DNA of 64,000 nucleotides from Flammula alnicola. Lineage: Eukaryota > Basidiomycota > Agaricomycetes > Agaricales > Strophariaceae. Made by a program: the position numbers and the translations under genes. The notes beneath the pieces were generated by a model. It did no database searches, had not been told where the DNA came from, and saw only the letters and a list, made by a program, of their open reading frames with translations. Positions within the stretch are counted from its first letter, which is position 1; each line of letters starts with the position of its first letter. The DNA lies in the NCBI GenBank assembly GCA_015499995.1, contig JADNRV010000001.1, positions 1,116,001 to 1,180,000 on the forward strand, given 5' to 3'. Below are positions 35,547-48,525 of this stretch, piece by piece.

Positions 35547-37932
35547 TTATCCAGAGGATATACCCATTCCGCTATCTACCTTCCTCTTCTTAGTGGCTGG
35601 GCCCTCGTCCTCTGAGTCGTCATCGACCACTATGATGGGTGAGCCCGGATCTGCTTGTGGAGGATCACCAGAGACACCACTTGACATCTTGCTATCAACC
35701 AGTAGGGGGTCGGGAATGGATGACGGCGCTGGCAAGGGTGATTTCATCTCCACGTTAACGTTGTCCGTAGTTCCGCTTGACGAGCCTTCAGCAGGTTTAG
35801 CGGAATCAACGGCAGCGGATTTCCGTCTATTATCCAGCGGTACATTTGTAAATGGAGCGGTAGTAGCAGCCGCCGTCTTCCTGGCAGTTCCGCCTCTCCC
35901 AGCGCCTCTCGGTCGTCGGTTTCCTCTGTCCTTGCCTCTGTCCTTCGCTCTCCGTTCCTTCAGAGCCCTAATCATATGGTTGGTAAGAACTTTCAAAGCT
36001 TCGCGAGCGCCCATCTTCTCCAGTTCCTCAAGCATCTCCTTCGTCAGCTCGGCGAAAACACCAGGATCGAGTATAAGCTTTCGCTCGTGTAAGATCATAT
36101 ACCCCTCCTTCGCTGAATTATTCGGATGGTTTGGGGCGTAGTCCGGATGCGTTGGGGGTATAGGTCCAAGAATGATCGGGATAACGACATCAGGAACGAC
36201 GACTGAAGCCGCCGCTTGAGGTGGTTGAGGTGAAACAGAGGCAGCGGCCGTCGATGCAGGAATCACGGAAGTGGGGGCCGAGGATGTAGACGCTTGAGGA
36301 TTGACAGTAGCCGAATGCATCCCCCAATTAGGTTGAGTTAAAGAAGCATAAGGATTTGGACCACTCAGAGGCGTCCCAGAGTAACCAGACGTCACCGTGG
36401 AACTCTGTTGAGGCATGTTCATTCTTCGTTGAGAGTTATACGGGAGAGAAGGATATGCAAAGACGCCAGTTGTAGCAGTCGTCGTACCATTTGTGGTCGA
36501 GTTCGGTGTCTGCTTATCCGACGTCGAAGTTGAGTTCGTAGGGGTGGCCATAGACGTGGCAGGCGGAACTACTGTCGGAGAAAGTGCACTTTTGAACGGC
36601 AATGGTGACGAAGTCAGAGGAGGGGGTAAAGGCCCGCCTTTCAAGTCGCCTTTCACGCTGCGTTTGAGAGGTGGTTCCAGTAAGGCGCCCTTTTCCTTCT
36701 TGCGACCCTTGCCATTAACATCCGCAGAGCCGGATGTGAAGCCTTGGGCAGCGGCAGCTTGCTTGACCTTCAACTCTTGTTCCTCTAAGGTCTGAGAGAA
36801 TTTCTCGTCAACGGACCAGAAGAAGCCTTTCCCCCTATCTCCGCCGCATCGCTCCATCTTTAAGAATGCCCGGCCAGAAGAAAGATTATGGCGAACGGAA
36901 CTCTATAGACGTGGGTCAGTGAACTTGGAACGATGGAGAGAATATTGCCAATTACCATCCAAGCCCCGTCGGCATAGCGGTAATATTCGTGGGTGTTCAT
37001 TATCCATGAACATATTTCTTGCAAGGTAGCCTTACCGCCAATCTCTTTGATGGCTCGGTATATGAGCTGAGCGTATGTGAATGGCGGCTTTGGTGGCATA
37101 TCTTCTGGCTTCGGTCGTTCAAGAATGGGCGGCGGGTCAACATCGGTCTTTTTCCGCTTCTTCGAATTGGCCTTGGTCGACTTCCCGATTGAATTCGAAT
37201 TGGGTAGTTCTGGTTGCGGACGTAGAGGCTGAAGCTGTGGCTTGGGTTTGGGTTTGGGTGGAGGTGAAACGGGAAGTTGTGGTTCGGGCGAAGAAGGCGG
37301 CAACTTGACTTCTAGAGGCGGTGGAGGAGAATGGGAGGGCTGCGATGAAGGCGGGGATATGGAAGTTATGTCGACGGAAGGTGACCGCGGGCGATTCGCG
37401 GAAGACTGTGAACTAGGAGAAGGGGTATCTTCAGGAGGAGGAGGTGGCGGCAGCACGAAATGAAAGGTGCGAGAAGCAATTTGTATTTGAGATCTAGTTC
37501 AAGAACGAACACCGTGAGTGAGGGTGAGTTAAGTAGAAGAGGAAGATTGTGTGCTCACCTCTCGCCCAGAGGTGCGCGCGTTCCGGTACCAGACCAAACG
37601 CCATCGACCCAAGCGCCATTACGGCCGATAACAACGAGTACGAAGCGGTCCTCCTCCTGGTCATACTCAATCTTAGCATGAAGTCGTGATACACTCTTCA
37701 GGGCGCCAAGGTCAACGTCGACCGGTGAGCCTTCCTGCGTAGACGACGTGGCGGCATTCGGAGCACATCTACGGCCAATGGTGACGGAGAGAGTTTGAAT
37801 GTAGAATGTGTAGTGGGGAAAGACAAGGGAATAATATGCAGATATCTTATCCTGCTGGACTGGGGGTGGAGCTGCATGCTGGGCGTGATTATCATCCGCT
37901 GTAGGGGATGCGGTGCGTGTCCGGGTATCCAT
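35547..37932 (-). CDS. FHL1: FHA-forkhead transcription factor, FHL1-like
   Basis: Fhl1 proteins bind ribosomal-protein gene promoters in yeast through a phosphothreonine-reading FHA domain plus a forkhead. The FHA is in exon 1 and the start of exon 2: VTIGRRC, DLGALKSVSRLHAKIEY, FVLVVIGRNGAWVDGVW, then SQIQIASRTFHFVLPPPP. After a Pro-rich linker the forkhead follows: PKPPFTYAQLIYRAIKEIGG, ATLQEICSWIMNTHEYYRYA, DGAWMSSVRHNLSSGRAF, RGKGFFWSVDEKF. The C-terminal third is Ser/Thr/Pro-rich with a short conserved-looking helix (EELEKMGAREALKVLTNHMI). Start ATG 37932. Introns join cleanly (GERSQIQ and WMSSVRHN). The FHA residues SRLHAK and GRNGAWVDG fit the Fhl1 subtype better than Fkh1/2. Confidence 0.88.
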
Positions 37933-38095
37933 TGAGGTGTAGGTATTGTCGACGTTGGCGAAGTTATGGTGAAGACTGAACTCGCCGGAGGAGCCAAGTT
38001 TCAGTCCACACGTGACTCGTATATTTACAACTCATCCGATCGCCGCGTGCGCCGTACTTTCCGAACGATCACCGATCCCAATATTTCTTCTTTTC

Positions 38096-38899
38096 ATGGC
38101 TTCCACAGATATTACTGTCAAGGCTGCTCATGCCAAGGTAGAGGAGCTTGCTGATCGCGAGGCTACTACGACAGACTCGGATGTCCGTTATATGGCCTAT
38201 GCTGCCCGACTGAGAACAGCCTTACGCGCTTCCACGCGTTATGTTGCCTACGTATGTACCCATGGACTCTCGGCTTCGACCACTCTCATATCTTGAAAAA
38301 CTTTTAGACAAGCGACGTGGGAGAGGCCTTCCGACCTGTAGTACCTCCCTGGGTTGTCACAGCCGCATACGGCATTTCATGGTTATACCTGTCTGGGTCA
38401 GTTTCTTCCACCGTAATTAATGCAAAAGTCCTGGCTGATGCCATGCACATTCTAGAGATGTTGCTTACGAGTCCTACAAGACGTACCATCGTGGACCAAG
38501 TCCAGTTGAAGCCGCGAACTTCTCTGAGCCGACCCGGATAGGCATCGCTGCCGTTCAGCGAGCGGCTTTCCAGTCCATAGCGTCCATGTATATCTTCACT
38601 GACTTTTTACATGGAATATCAGAACTTACTATCCTTCCTGTAGGGCTCTTCCTGCACTCACGATTCATACAGCCGTAGCTCAGTCTCGCAAGGCATTCCG
38701 ACATGTCACGAATCCAAAGATTAAGACCTGGGGTCCGACGGTGACGGGTCTGGCAATTGTCCCCATTCTTCCATATCTTTATGATCATCCTGTAGAGCGC
38801 GCTACGGACCATGTTTTCGACTGGATACGAGAGAAACTTATAGAACGGAATGAGGCAAAGCATAAGTCCGCCCCTGCCTCAGATAGAAAGGAATTATAA
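38096..38899 (+). CDS. MTP18: Mitochondrial fission process protein 1 homologue
   Basis: MTP18/MTFP1 is an inner-membrane mitochondrial protein linked to fission. The exons splice to DSDVRYMAYAARLRTALRAS, TRYVAYTSDVGEAFRPVVPP, WVVTAAYGISWLYLSGDVAY and ESYKTYHRGPSPVEAANF, then ALPALTIHTAVSQSRKAFR and GPTVTGLAIVPILPYLYDHP, and a charged end. Three or four hydrophobic segments match the family. Start ATG 38096, with TAA at 38897-38899. All three introns join in phase. The 163-bp space to the divergent FHL1-like start suggests shared promoter sequence. Convergent with GCD2, with 130 bp between stops. Confidence 0.9.
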
Positions 38900-39029
38900 T
38901 ATACCTACAAACGTATTTTATGTTTATCTCTGGTTTATCTAATAATCCCCCCATAGAAATCGGATCACAATAATACACCTTTGGACAACAATAATATACA
39001 CTCTATGCAAACGTACCGAAAGAAAATTG

Positions 39030-40684
39030 TCATAGCGAAGTCTTGCCGAGAGCCAAAGGTATTGAACTGATGCTGCTGGGAGGAATAAGCCCAACCTCCG
39101 TGACAACTGCTGTAATATACGTCGGAGGCGTCAGATCATACAGAGGATTTAATTTCTCCAGATGTGGTGATGTGGTGAGGTCCTGGACTTCCGAATTTCT
39201 TTGGATAACGGATGATGGCACTAGAGTAAACGGGTAAGATCGGTGACACCAAACAGCTGACGAATAGTTTATTACCCAGCTCATTCTTACTAAATCCATC
39301 AACCATAACACCGTCACTGAATTTGTATGTCTCGCAACAGACAACCACTGGTACGCTGTGTGTTTTTGCCATCATAGCCACCATTGCTGTACCTGCCCGA
39401 GAATAGACAGCGCCGTTGGAAAACAGCGCATGTGCTCCGACGAATACTGTGGTCACCTCGGTCAAGAGAGAAGGTAGCGCAGGCAAAAGGGCATATGTGC
39501 AGGGTATTGGATTCGGATCGTTTGTTAGAGATTTCAATAGCTCCTTGCCTAGTGGATATCAATGTAGTTGAGATAGGCCCCAAAGCTGTAACATGAACAA
39601 ACCTTCTAATAGAGGCTTAGAATCCACCACAATTACGGAGAATTTCTTGCCCTCATTATGCGCAGATAGAAGAACTTTCTCGACAACGGACGATCTGTGG
39701 AGAAAATACACATGAATAATTCGAGAAATCCCTGTTTAAACGTGAATCGACAAACCTGGCATATGTTAAGATGACATCGCCATCTTTGATCTTCTTGCCT
39801 GCCAGTTCTTGGATAACCTTATCAGCGGTGGTAATACGATCTTGGATGTAGGTGTCGATATAGTCGAATAGCAAGTTTTTGGCCTGTTAAATTCCCTTGA
39901 GCAAAGCGTTTATTGAGATAACGCAAACGTACATCTTGTTCGATCATGTCAATGTCTATGCCGCTGATCTCCAATTTCAATTCTCGGATGGCATTTCCCA
40001 TTGTGACCGACATAGGCCTCGCAGATACTAGGTGAGTAATTTGGGGTGAAAGATGGGTCATTAAATGACGAGATATGGTATTATGTGAGGGTGTTGTATA
40101 ATCTTGTATCACCTGTCGATTAAAATAAACGGCTCAATGTGGGCATTCGAAGTAAGAAGAAAGAACGTATAGCGCACTTGTTTGAAGGCAGTAAGCATAG
40201 CAATACATCTTGCATTCGCGCCGCAAATCTTGAATTCTGAGAATAATAATCCAAGTCTAATGATCGCAGGATGGATATCGCCCTTCACTGTGTGTCCGAC
40301 GGGCTTTGGTTGGCCAAAATGGGAGAATATCCGCAACCCATGCGAAACTTGCTTTGCAGATAAATCTTCGGCTGTAGCAGCAGTGGCACCGCCATCTTTC
40401 AACGTAGATGCATATTGCTTCGCGACATTAACGTCTGCGCCGAACGTTTTCTTCTGAGGCGTCGGGGGCGGTTTCGTCTTCGGTTGGGCCATCGTACCTC
40501 CTCCTCCTTTCTGCTGCTGCTTTCCTGGATTTTGAGATGGCTGTTGTTTCAGGGCGGCTTTAGCAGCCCTTTGCTTTTCTTGAAGTTCTCTCCGTTCCGC
40601 TTTTGTCATGGTCTTTTGTGCCGGCTGTCCCTGTGGCTTTCCTCCAGCCGATGGTAGTGGATCTGCAATCGTAGGAACTGGCAT
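39030..40684 (-). CDS. GCD2: Translation initiation factor eIF2B, delta subunit
   Basis: eIF2B exchanges GDP for GTP on eIF2; the delta subunit belongs to the regulatory trio that senses phosphorylated eIF2. The N-terminus is Lys/Gln-rich (TMTKAERRELQEKQRAAKAA). The conserved part follows: HPAIIRLGLLFSEFKICGAN, RCIAMLTAFKQVIQDY, NAIRELKLEISGIDID, GKKFSVIVVDSKPLLEGKEL, TTVFVGAHALFSNGAVYSRA, VPVVVCCETYKFSDGVMVDG, then LNPLYDLTPPTYITAVVTEV and LIPPSSISSI. ATG 40684 is the first Met in frame. The frame changes after KNELG near 39275, where the conserved last block lies in another frame, so one base is probably missing. Divergent from RAT1 with a 333-bp shared promoter region. Confidence 0.92.
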
Positions 40685-41017
40685 GGCGTATGATTTATAC
40701 CAGCGGTGGAACACCTAAGTGCTATGTCGTGAACAAGGTCTTGCAAGGTGGCTCGATACAAGACCGCGAAAGATTTAGTGTCAGTGTAGATCGAGTCAGA
40801 TCATTAATGATATCAGATCACGTGGTGTATCAAATGTATTTGCAACGCTGGTGGATTTTCCAAATTGAAACCACTGTACAACCAACCACCAACTCCAGAG
40901 CTCCTGCAAGTCACGACGACCGCCAGCGGCCTGACCACCTCACGAAAGCAAGACAGTCTTCTTCTGTCTCCTTCTACAGAACATCTGAGCGCACTATTCA
41001 ACAAGTAAACTACAGTC

Positions 41018-44000
41018 ATGGTACGTGTCTTGCCAGACCAAAGTTTCTCAACGCTAACGTCATACGTATGCAGGGTGTTCCCGCTCTTTTTCGATGGTTG
41101 AGTAAAAATATCCCAAAATTAGTCAGTAACATGTCCCCCTTCTGAGGTTTTTCTGCTTATGCCCTTTGTTCAGTCTATCCTGTTTCCGAAGAGGAAGATA
41201 CGAAAGTTCCTGGCGAAGATGGAGAAAACATTACTATCCCTATAAATATGGCCATGCCCAATCCTAATGGCACAGAGTTTGACAATCTCTATCTTGATAT
41301 GAATGGAATTGTACGTTTTCTTCTTTACTCAAGTTAGCGAGCTTCAGTCCTAATCTGTCGTTTGCTAGGTCCATCCTTGTACTCACCCGGAAGGCAAGGT
41401 AAGCTGAAAGTGGTTCATATGCCAATATCTCTCTTATGAATATGTCTATCTACAGCCTGCTCCAGAGACAGAGGAAGAGATGATGTTAGAGATCTTCAAG
41501 TATACGGAAAGAGTGGTGAATATGATCCGACCACGGAAGTTGTTGTTCATGGCGATTGGTGAGTCATGCCACTCTTACCGGCCAAGCTGAGTTTTACTAA
41601 TTTACCATACAAAAACAGACGGTGTTGCACCCCGCGCCAAAATGAACCAGCAACGTTCTCGTCGTTTCCGGTCTGCCCAGGAAGCCAAGGATAAGGAGGC
41701 CGCCCGCAAAGAATCCGTTCTATTATGGGAAGGTAGGTTGAACATTGTCAGACTTCTCTGATTTTAGCTGATGCGTTGTGGTTATAGCAATGGGCAAAGA
41801 AGTCTCGGAAGAGGAGAAGACCAAGGTTTCATGGGATTCAAATGCAATTACTCCAGGTACTCCCTTCATGGACCTTCTTGCGACGTCCTTGCGATATTGG
41901 GTAGTACAGAAGATGAATACGGACCCTGGCTGGAAAAACGTTCGTTGGTTTTTATTTTCTTCATATATCGAGCTTATATTTTGCAGATTCAAGTCCTCAT
42001 ATCCGATGCGGGAGTACCAGGAGAAGGGGAGCACAAAATCATGGATTTCATTAGACGTCAACGAAGTAACCCTGGACATGACCCCAACACGAAACACGTA
42101 ATTTATGGATTAGTGAGTCGTTTATATATATTGTTCTGGGTTATGAATTGAAGGTTCTTTTCCCAGGACGCCGATCTAATTATGCTTGCGCTGGCGACAC
42201 ACGAGCCTCACTTTAGGGTCCTACGAGAAGATGTATTTGCGAACGATACTAGTCCATCTGCCTGTCGCATGTGTGGGCAGGAAGGACACTACGCTGCGCA
42301 ATGTACTGGCACAAAAGCTGAAATACAGAAAAAACCTCCAGCGGACAAAAAACCATTCATTTTTCTCGATGTTGCGATTCTACGCGAGTACCTCGAAGTG
42401 GAACTCGATGTTCCCAACTCAGCTTTCCCTTTTTCGTTGGAACAAGCTATTGATGATTGGGTACTCCTAATATTCTTTGTCGGCAACGACTTCCTCCCCC
42501 ACCTTCCCTCTCTTGAGATCCGAGAAGGCGCGATTGATACACTCTTGAAGATATGGAAGCAAGAACTCCCAAGAATGGGTGGTTATATGACAAACCATGG
42601 CGAACTTGAGTTGTCACGAGCACAGATCATTCTTGAGGGTCTTGCAAAGCGAGAAGATGAAATCTTCCGGCGAAGGCGCGAAGGTCCGTCTCATCATGAC
42701 TCCCATTCCCGCGGCAGGGCATATAAATGACTGCCGGTCTTTTTTGCGAGTGATGAACCTGATTGTTAACTCTTAATTTGATCCACTCTAGCTGAAGAAC
42801 GACAGGATCAGAACGCCAAACGCCGTAAGTTGGAGCAACAGAATAGGAATGACTTTTCAGCAGGTCCATCTCAGACTATGGCCTTGACTGCTCCTCCAAC
42901 TGCGCCAACTACCAATAACTCGACGTCTTCTTCTATACACCCATCTCTTCCTCAACGCCCTTCCTATGATTTCGCGGCGAATGCTGATTCTATCGGTCTT
43001 GGCGCTGCTCCTACGCCAGAATCTATACAACATGCTCCCGCCGCCGCTCAAGCGCTTGCTGGCTCAAACCGTGATGTGGTGCATAACCGTCGTGCCATAC
43101 GCATGGCAAATATGAGTGCTGCCGAAGTGCTCAAGGCCGAGCTAGCAGGACTCTCTCCCGTCAAGCCTTCGGCCTCTTCAGCTGCATCAACATCTTCAGC
43201 TCCACCCTTTGTTACACCTGTTTCCCCATCTAAGGCGATGGATGTTCGTCCTGATGGTTCGACTGACATACCAGGCCTAGGCTCGTTCTCGCGTCAAAAT
43301 GGCGTCTCGTCGACACCCCTTCCTGTTCCTGTCCCGCCATCAGGCAGGTCCGAAACACCAGGCGAGAGTGATGCGGATGCGGATGGCGACCCAGATCCCG
43401 ACGCTAAAATGGCACCCGCCTCCGCTGATGCGGAAGCTTCAGAGAGTAATGAAGGCGATATTTCTATTGGATCCAAACGGAAATTCGAGGAAGGCCCAGG
43501 AGCAGACGACGTTGTCGACGATGTGGAGGTGATCGAAGAAGACGACGAGGACGCTCCGCCTGTTGCAGCGCTGAAAGTAAATGCAGATGGTACTGTTGAA
43601 CAAGAAGATACCGTCAAGTATGTGATGCGGTTGATTTTTTTCAATAAAATGTGACTTAATTTTTTGCACCTTAGATTGTGGGAACCAGGGTACAAAGAAC
43701 GGTACTATAGACAGAAGTTCGGGGTTGAACTCACAGATACTCAATTCCGCAAGGAGTAAGAATTCTATTTAACTTTCAGTGAACGTTCCTCATCAATGCT
43801 TTCTCCAGCCTTGCAAAGAGTTATGTAGAAGGCTTGTGTTGGGTCCTTCAATATTATTACCAAGGGGTATGTATGTTTCACGCCAGATGTCCTCTTCTAG
43901 ATGTGCCTGAACTGTGTTATAGACACCCTCGTGGCATTGGTATTACCCGTATCATTTTGCGCCCTTTGCCGCAGACTTCGAAGACGTAGACGCGATGGAA

Positions 44001-45306
44001 ATTAAGTTCCATCTTGGTCAGCCTTTCAAACCGTTCGAACAGCTCATGGGCGTGTTTCCAGCTGCAAGGTAAGTAAAATACAATTTCTCAGGATAATGAG
44101 TTTATACCAAGTCTATGTAATGCAGTCGACAACACATCCCGGAAGTGTTCCACCGCTTCATGCTGGATGAGGACTCGCCCATCATCGATTTTTATCCCCC
44201 GACATTCCAGATTGACATGAATGGGAAGAAAATGGCATGGCAAGGTGTTGCCCTATTGCCGTTCATCGAGGAAAAACGTCTGTTAGATGCGATGGCGATT
44301 GAATATCCAAACCTTACCGAAGAGGAAATACGAAGGAATCGTTGGGGAAACAACATCATATATGCTCCGTCCGAGCATCCTATATATCCCTTCTACGAAG
44401 CACTCTACGGGAAGCGAAAGAATCAAGATGTAAGTTCTAGCATTTTATTATAGGTTATGTTCTCATACCCATCTATTCTTGTTCTAGCCTATTCCCCTTG
44501 ATATCAATCTAAGCAAGGGAATGAGTGGAAGTGTTCTGCCCAATCCAGACTGTATACCTGGCTCTACATACTATAGCCCTTTATCTAGTCAAGGTTTGCC
44601 CGACATCAAGAACGACCGTTCCCTCTCTGTCCTTTATTTCTTCCCCAAGCAGCTAACCCCCCATCGCTCCGTATTTTTGCCAGGAGCAAGGCCGCCACCT
44701 CGCGTTTTGTCAGGCAATGATTTGGAAGTCACTCGGAATGGAGGCCGTGGTCGCGGCCGTGGAGGATGGGACCGTGGAGGCGGGCAGGGAGGTCGAGGCA
44801 GTGGTTATGACCGCAGCCGCAATGATCCCTTCCATTCGCGTCCGAACGCTTATGGCTCACAACAATACGGGAACGACCGAGGCGGGTCGGGTAACAGAGC
44901 TGGATACACGGGCGGCTATGGAAGAGGAGGGGGCTATGGAGATCGAGGCGGAAACTCGTACCAACAAAATTCATATCAACCACGGGCGCCTTATCAGCAG
45001 CAACCATCTTCTAATTCTTATGGAAACTCCGGAGGGTATGGAGGGCGAGGAGGATATGGAGGATATGGAGGCGATTCTGCTCGAGGCAATGCTCCAGGGG
45101 GGTACAGTTCTTACAATGGCGGCAATCGAAATGGCTACAGTGGCCCTCCGCCCCAAAACAATTACAACACGTATGGAAATAACGGCGCCGGAGGCTATGG
45201 GGGGTACGGTGGTTATGGCAGTGGTTCTGTTAATCCTGGTTACCCACCGAGGGGAGGTACGCCATATAATGCCAATGCTTCGCGCGGCAGAGGCCGAGGT
45301 TGGTGA
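41018..45306 (+). CDS. RAT1: 5'-3' exoribonuclease 2
   Basis: Rat1/Xrn2 degrades 5'-monophosphate RNA in the nucleus, trims rRNA and snoRNA and drives torpedo termination of Pol II. The start codon is exon 1 by itself (ATG then gtacgt). Exon 2 gives [10 protein letters not shown] followed by the Xrn motif KKYPKI, which needs six As where five stand at 41104-41108. Later blocks: [71 protein letters not shown], the CCHC knuckle [62 protein letters not shown]-type Rat1 C-terminal blocks and an RGG/YGG tail ([10 protein letters not shown]). The RGG tail and the knuckle support the nuclear Rat1 type rather than Xrn1. Confidence 0.95.
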
Positions 45307-45558
45307 TGGCAATCAGGTGTATAAGTATCATTTCTTTGAAGTACTCGGGAGTACTAGCATCATATCTTATCTGGACTTATTTAAGATGTAACCAATCTAT
45401 ATTACAGAAAAGGGTATTGAAGTCGAGTAGTACTGCCAAAGATGAGTTCGCGTTAATGATAAGAGAAATGTGTCCTGGTTCAAAGCGGATGAAGAGATGT
45501 AGTTGCGTAGATGTTCATAAGATATCATGTAGTATTCAGACCAGTTTCAATAACTATT

Positions 45559-48068
45559 TCAATAACCCCCTCCATATCCGTGACTTCTTGTTGTTGGCAT
45601 TGCAACTGGTGGCCCGTAACCTGGCGAACTGTACGCTGCGGGTGGGGCGTATGCCACAGGAGTGTTATACGCTGACGCTGCATTAGGCACCGCTCCATAA
45701 CCTCCTGCTATGGCCTGCGCCCCAACCGCATATGCAGCAGGTGGTCCCCCGCGAGGTAAACAAGCAATGTACACCGAGTAAGTTTTGTCTCGTGCCTTTG
45801 CCTTCCTCCTTGCCCTCTTCTCTTTGCGACGTCTCCTTCTCTCCTGTTTCTCTTCATGAAGGCGGCGTCTTGAATCCTGTAGCTCTGCCATCTGGCCACC
45901 GCCCGGCCTTCCATATGGGCCAGATTGAACACGATTATAGTCTGGATCTGAATCAGAAGAGAAACTAGAAGACGATGAATTATCATCGTCATAGTGAGGA
46001 AGGTTGTCGATTAGACCAGCTTGAGGTCCAGTGCGCCTTTCCCTTCCTTTGTACAGTATCAGCTCTACACCGCGATTGAAAAAGAACGAGGCGTTCCAGA
46101 GATCAACGAGATCTGCTGCAAGCGTTGAGCGTCTGGGTTGGCCGTCTTTTCCGAAACCTGGGACAGGCAACTGGCCGGTCCATGAGCGACCCAGATCCTG
46201 GAAGAAAATAATATGAATAGATGAACTCGAGGAAAAACAATATCCAGTGGAAGATACCGACCTCCATGCAACGCTTCCAATCTTCTTGATATATATCGTG
46301 GGTCGATAGAACCGTGGGCATTTTGGGGAGTTTTGCGTCGTATATTTCCTCCATATCCAGGATTTTTATCATGTCAAACGGCGTGAAAGAATTTGCAGCA
46401 TTTATGGGCCGCGAAAAAGCTTCGGGTGCTGGCAGCTGCTGTGGCTCGCCAGGGATTACAGCCACTGGCATATGCGGGGATTTTCCGATATGAGGAGAAG
46501 GATTTCCTTGACCATATTTCGCTAGGAGAAATAGTTAGTTGATGGTCAACTTGAACATAAGTCCGACATACTGGGGTTTGGGGAAGATGCCCTTGAGGGA
46601 GGCCGCGACCTCGGATTCCCGCTGCTGTTGATGATAGGTTGTCCTTCCATTATATGACCACGAGGGTAAACCTGGGGCGGAGGACCGCCAAATGGTGTTG
46701 TAGAGCGTCCAATGTCTGCCGGATTCCGAGCAGGAGATGAAGAATAGGCTGACGTCGAATTGTTTGATGTAGGATACCCCGACGGAACAGTTCCATAAGG
46801 AATCTCTCCGCATGCATGTTTGGAGATGCGGCAATATATGAGGAACTTGGGTAAGGATTTCCAACGGTTGGTTGGTTCTTGGGATTGCCGTATGGTCCAG
46901 GTGCAGCAGGATAAGACCCGGGGGGGTTGGATAGGCGTTTCGGTCGACGTAATTCCCACTGATTGTGCGAGCTCTTTCGTACGTTCCCTCGTTGGTGCTA
47001 TATTTGCGTGATCGTTTAGCACCGCTGCTTTTTCTGTCGCGTTCTGGATAATCCTTCTGGCGATCGATGTCCAAATCATTGAATTGCTTCGCGAGGTCAC
47101 CATAGCCGCCGCCACTGGCACTAGGGTTTCGACTGTGGCGGCCAGAGGCTCCAGATGGGTAGGCAGGAGCACCGGTAGGTGCATTGAGACCGGTATACCC
47201 GGAATAAGGACTGGATGGGTACCCAGTTCCTTGGCTTGGATGCGGCGGATATCCCATATTTCCACCCGTGGATGGGAAAGTCACAGGTGGTCCCGCCTGG
47301 GGCCCAGCATTGAAGCTTCTACGACGATCACGGCTGCCAGTTGATTGTGCGTCTCGTTCGCGCGCCATGCGGAGCTCATATTCCGAATCGTTTCTCCCAC
47401 TTGCTTCCATCTCCCGCAGACGTTTGGCCTCAGCCTTCTCCTCTTGCTTCCTACGTTTTTCCTCTGCGCGTTGCCTGGATTAATGCAAGAGATGAGGGGC
47501 ACTCAGTTAGATACGAGAACGCAACATCAGAACAATTTCCGCACCACTCATGGTTGGATGAGGTCTGCCCACCAGTATTCCAGCCACTGGCTCCCTATAA
47601 AAGTATCGGTAAAGATGTTGTCAGATGATATTATTTGTGCTCAACACTGACTCCAGCAGCGGGTTGCGCCCCAGGTGGAAGGACTGATGTCGGATCGGCC
47701 TTGACCCACTGAATGCCACTCACGAGGCCATTGGGAGTATGATAGCTGCAATCACAGTGATCGGGCAGATCAAGACTTGATCAACAGTGAGAAGAACAGT
47801 TCTCGAACATACCTAGCAGCCACGGCCCTATCAAGTTCAGATCACTAATCGATTGGCGTTTACGCTTAGGGTTTTTGCCGGACACGTACCTGTAAGGTTG
47901 GTAGATAATTCGCCCATCCGGTCCAGTGGAGGTCGTATATGTAATGGAACCAGGTCCAACTTGAGCGGGGCCTGTCGGTAAAGATTGATGGGTGGTATAC
48001 TGGGCCTCAGCTTGTGGTCTGAAGGGAGAGGGTGCTCTGAATGGCGAAGGCGCCCTATGGCTCTGCAT
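45559..48068 (-). CDS. Conserved basidiomycete protein of unknown function
   Basis: Several exons starting at ATG 48068 (MQSHRAPSPFRAPSPFRPQA) encode a low-complexity protein with a charged coiled-coil stretch (RAEEKRRKQEEKAEAKRLRE) and Ser/Gly/Tyr/Pro-rich linkers. One block looks folded: FTPFDMIKILDMEEIYDAKL, TVLSTHDIYQEDWKRCMEDL, RSWTGQLPVPGF, AADLVDLWNASFFFNRGVEL and LYKGRERRTG. A highly basic patch (RRRRRKEKRARRKAKARDK) and a Tyr/Pro/Ala-rich end follow. I recall similar architecture in other Agaricomycete hypothetical proteins but no function. Stop TGA is 45559-45561, convergent with RAT1 at 250 bp. Confidence 0.75.
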
Positions 48069-48525
48069 GTTGGTTGGGTCTTTGACGCCGTGAGATACAA
48101 GAGAATTCGGCCTTTGGGCGTTTAAATAGGTTATAGAAATAGATATGCCACTCAGCCACGGTAAATCGCGCTGAAAGCCCTTGGCCCAAAGTCCAGGTAT
48201 GGTGATAGACCCAGGAGACTGTTACAAAGAAAGCGCTTGCAGCTCTATGCGGACAGACTGCTCTCAGCCTTACTCCGTTTGGCTGATAATCAAAGCACTA
48301 CTCGGTTAGATAAGATAAAAACAACCAATTTATGACCAGGGCCCGAAGCTTCTCCGTGTCCTCCAGTCCCATGGTGGCTCGCGACGGACAGAGAAAGAGC
48401 AAGCTGATGAGATATATAGAAAATAGCGAGTCTTCCAAAATAAAGCCTGAAGATAAAAGCCGATTAAAATACAAGATCCGTGGTGGTGTGTAGTAATAGC
48501 ATGCCAATGCAATCGTACAAAACGT
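48069..48525. other. Spacer
   Basis: This lies between the start of the unknown minus-strand gene and the stop of SEC22. Only short incidental frames occur; nothing else was recognised. Confidence 0.35.

Noticed and set aside
35593..36141. 182-codon plus frame opposite the FHL1-like gene
   Set aside because: Antisense shadow of the Ser/Thr/Pro-rich tail; no start context or family.
44717..45391. 224-codon alternative frame inside the RAT1 tail
   Set aside because: Shadow frame of GGN/YGG repeats, rich in Met/Glu/Ala by codon shift; the RGG frame is the conserved one.
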